DNA from: Bacteroidales bacterium UBA5072
Lineage (GTDB): Bacteria; Bacteroidota; Bacteroidia; Bacteroidales; UBA10428
Reading direction: 5' to 3'
DNA: 8,318 nt
Assembly: GCA_002415855.1 (NCBI GenBank)
Contig: DIAS01000016.1
Location: 1-8,318, forward strand
The stretch's first letter is position 1, and each line of letters starts with the position of its first letter. Made by a program: the position numbers and the translations under genes. Shown piece after piece: positions 4,400 to 8,318 of this stretch. Below the pieces are notes generated by a model. The model saw only the letters and a program-made list of their open reading frames with translations. It was not told the DNA's origin and ran no database searches.

Positions 4400-7266
4400 T
4401 ATCCTTAATTATTCGCAGGCACTTAATTATATATTGTCTGATTATCAACGTTGTATGTTGGGCCCAGCCTCAACATGAAGGAGCTATTCGCAAAATCAGC
4501 GAACTAAAGGAGCGTATTGATACTTACTATTACAGCAATTTCGATAGTGTTCAAAATATCTGCAGGGAGATTATCCGGTTATCCACCAAGGAGGATCTGA
4601 TAGTACAAAGGCTGGAGGCAATCTATGCCTTGTGTTGGTGTGCCAACCAACATACCAGGCTTCAGGAATTACATACTTATGTACTTATGGGCGACCAACT
4701 TTTGAAAGATCACGCTGCTGAGTTAGAGCTTTTGGACACTGCCGGAGTTCACAGAGCATCCATGATCAATGCCACAGGGATATATTACTTCACCTTGGGT
4801 AATTTTGATAATGCAATTGTCCAATTTTTGCAGATAGTCACTTTTAACAGTACACCTTTAACCAGGGACAGCAGTCTGCTCAGATCAACCTGCAACTTCC
4901 TTGGACAAGCTTATTACAATTTGGGCAATCTGGACAAGTCCATGCAGTACTTTGAGCTGGCAAACAGGTATGTTCAAAAAAATGAAGGGGATTATAATTA
5001 CTTAAGTGCTCTGTATTTCATGTATCAGGGCGAATATCAGTTTTCCATGGGTATGGAGCAGGATGCTTTTAAAAGTCTGCATAAGGCTCTACAATTGCTG
5101 AAACAGGAGAAGGATATATCCTATGTGCGCAATTCATTAAAATCGAATCTGATATTGCTGGCGCATCTTTATCAAAAAAGGGAGGACTATGACAGTGCGA
5201 TCATTTATGTAAATAAAGCGATAGCCTTGCACTTGAAAAATGATCCGGATTTTATTGACAATTACCGGTTTTTGGGTGATTTGTATTACAGGCAGCATGT
5301 GCTTGATAGTGCTTTTTTTTATTATACAAAAAGTCTTAACCTCTCAAACCTGGTATATAAGGACAAACATTTAATGAGATCCAAGGCGCTTATTGGAATT
5401 GGAAATGTTTACAGGGACCAGGAAGAATTTGCGAAAGCCGAGCATGCTTATTTTGAAAGCCTTGAAAACCTCTCAACATTCCTGTTACCCAAGGAAAATA
5501 TGCGGGTGATGTTTGAACAGGCAAATTTATATTTTACTTGGTCCCTGCATAAAAAATATCCGGTATACCTGGATTCATGTATTGCAATCCTGGAAAGAGC
5601 TCTGCTGCTAAATGATTTAAGCAGAAAGGAATTATTTAGTGTTGAAACGAAAGAAGTAAAGGCATTACTTCAGACACAAATCACCGACCTGGGCGTGGAG
5701 GCTTCATTCAAAGCATTTGAATTAAGCAGGAACAATACATATATTATGAAAACCTTTGCATTTATGGAAAAAAGCAAAGGAAATATTTTGTTGGATCAGG
5801 TAAATGAGATTAGAGCAAAAGAGTTTTCTGGGATCCCCGACACTATTCTGGAATTAGAATTAAGGCTTAAAGGAGAACTTTCGGTATATAAGGACCAATT
5901 ATTAAGAATGAAGAGCACGGCTGGAGATTTTAATGATATTAAAGTCCTGTATGATGACAAGCTGAGAGAATACATAACCTTGATATCAGAAATGGAAAAA
6001 AAATATCCCCGGTATTATAAGCTAAAGTATGATGCGAAAACTGTTCAGGTGAAAGAAATCCAAAGACACCTGCCATCCAATCGCTCTTTAATGATTCAGT
6101 ATTATGTAGGGCTTGATAAAATCTACATGGTCGGGATAACCAAAAATCAGTTCATCATTCAAGCAATACCAAAAAATGATGAATTCGACCATAACCTGGA
6201 AGTGCTTCTTAACCAGTTGGGCAATGCGGATATCCTGGAAGTGGAGAACGATGTTTTGTTATTTAAAGAATTTGAAAGGACCGCACGATATCTTTTTCTC
6301 AAGATTTTGTCGCCGGTTCTGGAGGAAATAAAATCACCCGTAAAAGAATTGATCATTATTCCGGATGGTTATTTGTGCTATCTGCCCTTTGAAATTCTCC
6401 TTACCCAGGAATCTCGTTCGCAACAGACCGATTATTCCATGTTGCCCTATCTCATCATGAAATTTCAGATAAGCTATGACTATTCTGCTTCATTAATGAC
6501 CGAGAACGATGATTTTGAGTCAAAGGGATGGCGTTCTTATCTTGGTTATGCACCTGCCTATGACAATAGCCAAAACAGCAGTGCCGGCACACTAAAGCCA
6601 TATATACTGAGTTCGCTGTATGCCAATCAGGATGAGATTGAGGCATGTCAGGCCATTTGGAATGGGATTTCCATAACCGGTAAAAAGGCAACCGAGAGAT
6701 CATTCAGAGCACTTGCGTCAAAAGTTAACATCCTGCATCTGGCCACCCATACTTTTCTTGATGACAAGGATCCGCAGAATTCCTATTTTGCCTTTGCCAT
6801 TGATAACCAAAATTCCGAAAACGGATTTCTTTATACCAATGAGTTATATAACATGAATATTCTGGCCAGGTTGGTAATACTCAGCGGTTGTGAAACAGGG
6901 ATTGGCCATATCGAAAAAGGCGAGGGTATCCTTAGCCTGGCCAGAGCATTTAAATTTGCCGGTTGTCCGAACATCATCATGAGCTTGTGGAAAGTTAATG
7001 ATCAAACAACAAAAGAAATCATGATATCATTCAACAGGAACCTTAAAAAGGGAATGGAGAAAGACAGGGCCTTACAACAAGCCAAGATCTCTTTTCTGAA
7101 AGGGTCCAAGAATCTTCATCCGGTTTTTTGGAGCAGTTTTGTGCTCATCGGAAATGATGACCCAATCCGGCAAACAGGTAAAGTGGTATTGTATAGTTTA
7201 ATGACATGTTGTTTAATACTGTTAGCTATAATTATTATTAGGAAGAGCCGTGCATTTAGGCGTTAG
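4396..7266 (+). CDS. TPR-CHAT caspase-like protein with signal peptide and C-terminal membrane anchor
   Basis: Numbering starts at the first open codon (4396), giving 956 residues. Residues 1-23 are a signal peptide ending VVCWA|Q. About six TPR units cover 125-365 (for example LGQAYYNLGNLDKSMQYFEL and IGIGNVYRDQEEFAKAEHAY). A long helical, coiled-coil segment follows (about 483-555). The CHAT domain core spans about 650-922. It shows LIIIPDGYLCYLPFEILL, the His motif ILHLATH (catalytic His785), the Cys motif ILSGCETG (catalytic Cys832), the GEGILSLARAF helix and the closing HPVFWSSFVLIG. The catalytic dyad is intact, so it should be an active cysteine protease of the caspase-like clan. A membrane helix (about 930-948) and a basic tail (RKSRAFRR) follow, so TPR and CHAT parts are predicted to be periplasmic. 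Translation start is uncertain: the frame lacks a usual start before a TTG at 4630 or ATG at 4687, both of which lose the signal peptide (see 4380-4399). The substrate is unknown; the neighbouring membrane anti-sigma-like protein or lipoprotein are candidates by position. Confidence 0.92.
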   Translation, partial: VISLIIRRHLIIYCLIINVVCWAQPQHEGAIRKISELKERIDTYYYSNFDSVQNICREIIRLSTKEDLIVQRLEAIYALCWCANQHTRLQELHTYVLMGDQLLKDHAAELELLDTAGVHRASMINATGIYYFTLGNFDNAIVQFLQIVTFNSTPLTRDSSLLRSTCNFLGQAYYNLGNLDKSMQYFELANRYVQKNEGDYNYLSALYFMYQGEYQFSMGMEQDAFKSLHKALQLLKQEKDISYVRNSLKSNLILLAHLYQKREDYDSAIIYVNKAIALHLKNDPDFIDNYRFLGDLYYRQHVLDSAFFYYTKSLNLSNLVYKDKHLMRSKALIGIGNVYRDQEEFAKAEHAYFESLENLSTFLLPKENMRVMFEQANLYFTWSLHKKYPVYLDSCIAILERALLLNDLSRKELFSVETKEVKALLQTQITDLGVEASFKAFELSRNNTYIMKTFAFMEKSKGNILLDQVNEIRAKEFSGIPDTILELELRLKGELSVYKDQLLRMKSTAGDFNDIKVLYDDKLREYITLISEMEKKYPRYYKLKYDAKTVQVKEIQRHLPSNRSLMIQYYVGLDKIYMVGITKNQFIIQAIPKNDEFDHNLEVLLNQLGNADILEVENDVLLFKEFERTARYLFLKILSPVLEEIKSPVKELIIIPDGYLCYLPFEILLTQESRSQQTDYSMLPYLIMKFQISYDYSASLMTENDDFESKGWRSYLGYAPAYDNSQNSSAGTLKPYILSSLYANQDEIEACQAIWNGISITGKKATERSFRALASKVNILHLATHTFLDDKDPQNSYFAFAIDNQNSENGFLYTNELYNMNILARLVILSGCETGIGHIEKGEGILSLARAFKFAGCPNIIMSLWKVNDQTTKEIMISFNRNLKKGMEKDRALQQAKISFLKGSKNLHPVFWSSFVLIGNDDPIRQTGKVVLYSLMTCCLILLAIIIIRKSRAFRR

Positions 7267-7321
7267 TTTAATATTCATAAAATTTTTCCAGTAAAATAAT
7301 ACTGTCGTGTTGACATATCTG

Positions 7322-7342
7322 TTTCATTAGCGACTAATGAAA
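7322..7342. repeat. Perfect 9-bp inverted repeat, possible terminator of the CHAT operon or operator
   Basis: TTTCATTAG and CTAATGAAA are exact reverse complements around a 3-base CGA loop, 55 bases after the CHAT stop codon. The stem is AT-rich and is not followed by a T run, so it could be a terminator, an mRNA end hairpin or a protein-binding palindrome. Confidence 0.5.
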
Positions 7343-7387
7343 GTAAACAATGCTATCTGATTTAAATCTGAGATTCACAACTATTTT

Positions 7388-7454
7388 TAATCAGAAGCAT
7401 TGCCCGGGATGGGGCCCTTCCGGGAAAGAGCATTTCCTTCGCCTGTTCTGATTA
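7388..7454. repeat. Long inverted repeat enclosing a GC-rich structured core
   Basis: TAATCAGAA (7388-7396) and TTCTGATTA (7446-7454) are exact reverse complements 49 bases apart. Inside are CCCGG (7403-7407) pairing with CCGGG (7420-7424), the palindrome GGGCCC, and an alternative pairing GGAAA (7423-7427) with TTTCC (7433-7437). The nested and competing stems suggest a structured RNA or leader, but I recognise no known riboswitch or small RNA family. Confidence 0.45.
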
Positions 7455-7545
7455 CAATCTCAGGAAATTAATTCGCTGCAAATGGAGATAGTAAAATACA
7501 TATATCTCGGTATATTCTTTTAACCAACCCTTAAATAAGAATGAA

Positions 7546-7944
7546 ATGAAAACAAAAACCAACACCAGACACGCCTGCATACTGGCCTTTGTTTTGTGGG
7601 CAGCATTTGTATCCGGTCCTGCAGTTTTCGCTCAATCGGAACCGGAGGAATTTAATAGTGACGAGGTTATTGAGGCTTTTGTTCGTCTCGATGCACTGAT
7701 GGTCGCTATTGAAGAAACGGTCAGGTACGTTCCTCCTTCAGCTGAATCTGATGACATCCGTTCTGCCTGGGAAAGACTGGATCTGCTGGCTGTTCAGATT
7801 GAAAATGAGACCATGTACAGGGCTCCGGAACTTGACGGTGGCAACGCAGTTGAGTTTGCGAACGTGGAAAAGAAGCCGGTGGCTGAAGAGAACAAACTTC
7901 TGTCTGATATCAAAAAACCTGACAAACAGGAACGACCCAGGTGA
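7546..7944 (+). CDS. Small secreted protein with an internal 22-residue duplication
   Basis: The product has 132 residues and I do not recognise the family. Residues 1-29 are a signal peptide (basic KTKTNTRH, hydrophobic core, VFA|Q). The mature protein is acidic then mixed-charge. Residues 43-64 and 73-94 are two copies of one motif: both share R-L-D-x-L-x-V-x-I-E and a Tyr, ending in Pro, with about 10 of 22 positions identical and a 30-residue period. The C-terminal third is low-complexity and lysine/glutamate/proline-rich (KKPDKQERPR), probably disordered. An ATG five bases upstream (7541) reads only Met-Lys-stop, so 7546 is the start. The next gene begins 82 bases downstream on the same strand without an obvious promoter, so co-transcription with the DUF4956 gene is possible. 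Confidence 0.75.
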   Translation: MKTKTNTRHACILAFVLWAAFVSGPAVFAQSEPEEFNSDEVIEAFVRLDALMVAIEETVRYVPPSAESDDIRSAWERLDLLAVQIENETMYRAPELDGGNAVEFANVEKKPVAEENKLLSDIKKPDKQERPR

Positions 7945-8026
7945 TCTTCCCGGATAAAGGGTATCCCAAAAGAAAAAAACGGGTACAGCAGGATCAGTAC
8001 AATGATAACAATTTAATAAAAAAATT

Positions 8027-8318
8027 ATGGAACCTGCAATCTGCAATCCTATACTGGAAGTTCAGTTTTGCCCTTCCGTGGCAAGCACCGAATTCTACGA
8101 GCTGCTTATCCAATTCGGTATTAACCTGTTTGTTTTACTTATCATTTCCAGGGTGATATATCTTAAATGGAATCACCGTCCGGAATACATGTTTGCCCAG
8201 CTGATAACCGGAATTGTTGTTTTTATGATTTGCGCGCTGCTTCGGTGGGTGAAACTTGAACTGGGCATTGTCCTGGGATTGTTTGCCATTTTCGCCATCA
8301 TCAGGTTCCGGACAATTA
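8027..8318 (+). CDS. DUF4956 family membrane protein (partial, N-terminal part)
   Basis: The first 97 codons are visible; the gene continues past the right edge. After a short polar start (MEPAICNPILEVQ) the sequence has a helix around LLIQFGINLFVLLIISRVIY, a second around LITGIVVFMICALL, and then VKLELGIVLGLFAIFAIIRF followed by RTI. The last stretch, with GxxLGLFAIFAIIRFRT, is the recognisable core of DUF4956, an integral membrane family of unknown function common in Bacteroidota. DUF4956 genes are often found beside VTC-like polyphosphate polymerase genes, which would lie beyond the window. The start ATG follows an A/T-rich leader with no Shine-Dalgarno sequence, as is usual in this phylum. 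A competing plus-strand frame over 7941-8156 has no recognisable domain and is a shadow. Confidence 0.85.
   Translation, partial: MEPAICNPILEVQFCPSVASTEFYELLIQFGINLFVLLIISRVIYLKWNHRPEYMFAQLITGIVVFMICALLRWVKLELGIVLGLFAIFAIIRFRTI

Larger units (their letters stand above)
7267..7545. other. Non-coding region rich in inverted repeats
   Basis: No plausible gene is seen in these 279 bases. They contain a perfect 9-bp hairpin at 7322-7342, the palindromes GATTTAAATC (7359-7368) and AATCTGAGATT (7365-7375), and a 9-bp inverted repeat at 7388-7454 that encloses a GC-rich core unlike its AT-rich surroundings. A promoter for the 7546 gene should lie in the right part, but no clear TAnnTTTG element is found; TATTTTTA at 7382-7389 comes closest. 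Confidence 0.5.

Noticed and set aside
7738..8046. A 102-residue minus-strand open frame
   Set aside because: It is antisense to the small secreted gene and has no recognisable features.
7941..8156. A 71-residue plus-strand open frame overlapping the small secreted gene's end and the DUF4956 gene
   Set aside because: The overlapping frame from 8027 encodes recognisable DUF4956 sequence; this one has no domain.
1..8318. CRISPR array, cas genes, transposase or tRNA
   Set aside because: The TPR-CHAT plus sigma factor set prompted a look for type III-E components, but no regularly spaced repeats, cas-like proteins, insertion sequence ends or tRNA-like folds are seen in this window.

Overview
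The window looks like chromosomal DNA from a member of the Bacteroidota. The grounds are AT-rich leaders with almost no Shine-Dalgarno sequences, two perfect TAnnTTTG (-7 type) promoter elements, signal peptides that end in A|Q, and protein families typical of that phylum (DUF6377-type TPR proteins, a sigma factor paired with a membrane TPR protein, TPR-CHAT proteins, DUF4956). I cannot place it at genus level.

Layout. Positions 1-434 (minus) hold the 5' part of a secreted TPR protein with a DUF6377-type N-terminus, cut by the window edge. Positions 583-2145 (minus) encode a membrane-anchored DUF362 protein. Positions 2286-3648 (minus) form a two-gene unit with a 17-base overlap: a sigma-70/ECF-like sigma factor followed by a single-pass membrane protein with an anti-sigma-like cytoplasmic head and a periplasmic TPR tail. 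An 82-bp divergent promoter region separates these from a plus-strand pair, an unrecognised lipoprotein (3731-4378) and a large TPR-CHAT caspase-like protein (open frame 4396-7266). A 279-bp non-coding stretch rich in inverted repeats follows. After it come a small secreted protein with an internal duplication (7546-7944) and the start of a DUF4956 membrane protein (8027 to the edge).

The most interesting part is 2286-7266. A sigma factor, its probable membrane-bound inhibitor, a lipoprotein and a CHAT protease with a signal peptide and a C-terminal membrane anchor sit back to back. Predicted topology puts the CHAT protease and the TPR tail of the presumed anti-sigma factor on the same (periplasmic) side. 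One testable reading is a protease-gated sigma switch, similar in logic to the TPR-CHAT / Csx30 / sigma-factor module of type III-E CRISPR systems, but with no CRISPR array or cas gene in view. That link is inference.

A second notable point is the start of the CHAT gene. The open frame encodes a good signal peptide but has no ATG, GTG or TTG in front of it. An ATG with an AGGA sequence before it lies 9 bases after the lipoprotein stop, one base out of frame. A one-base deletion, either real or a sequencing error, would explain this.
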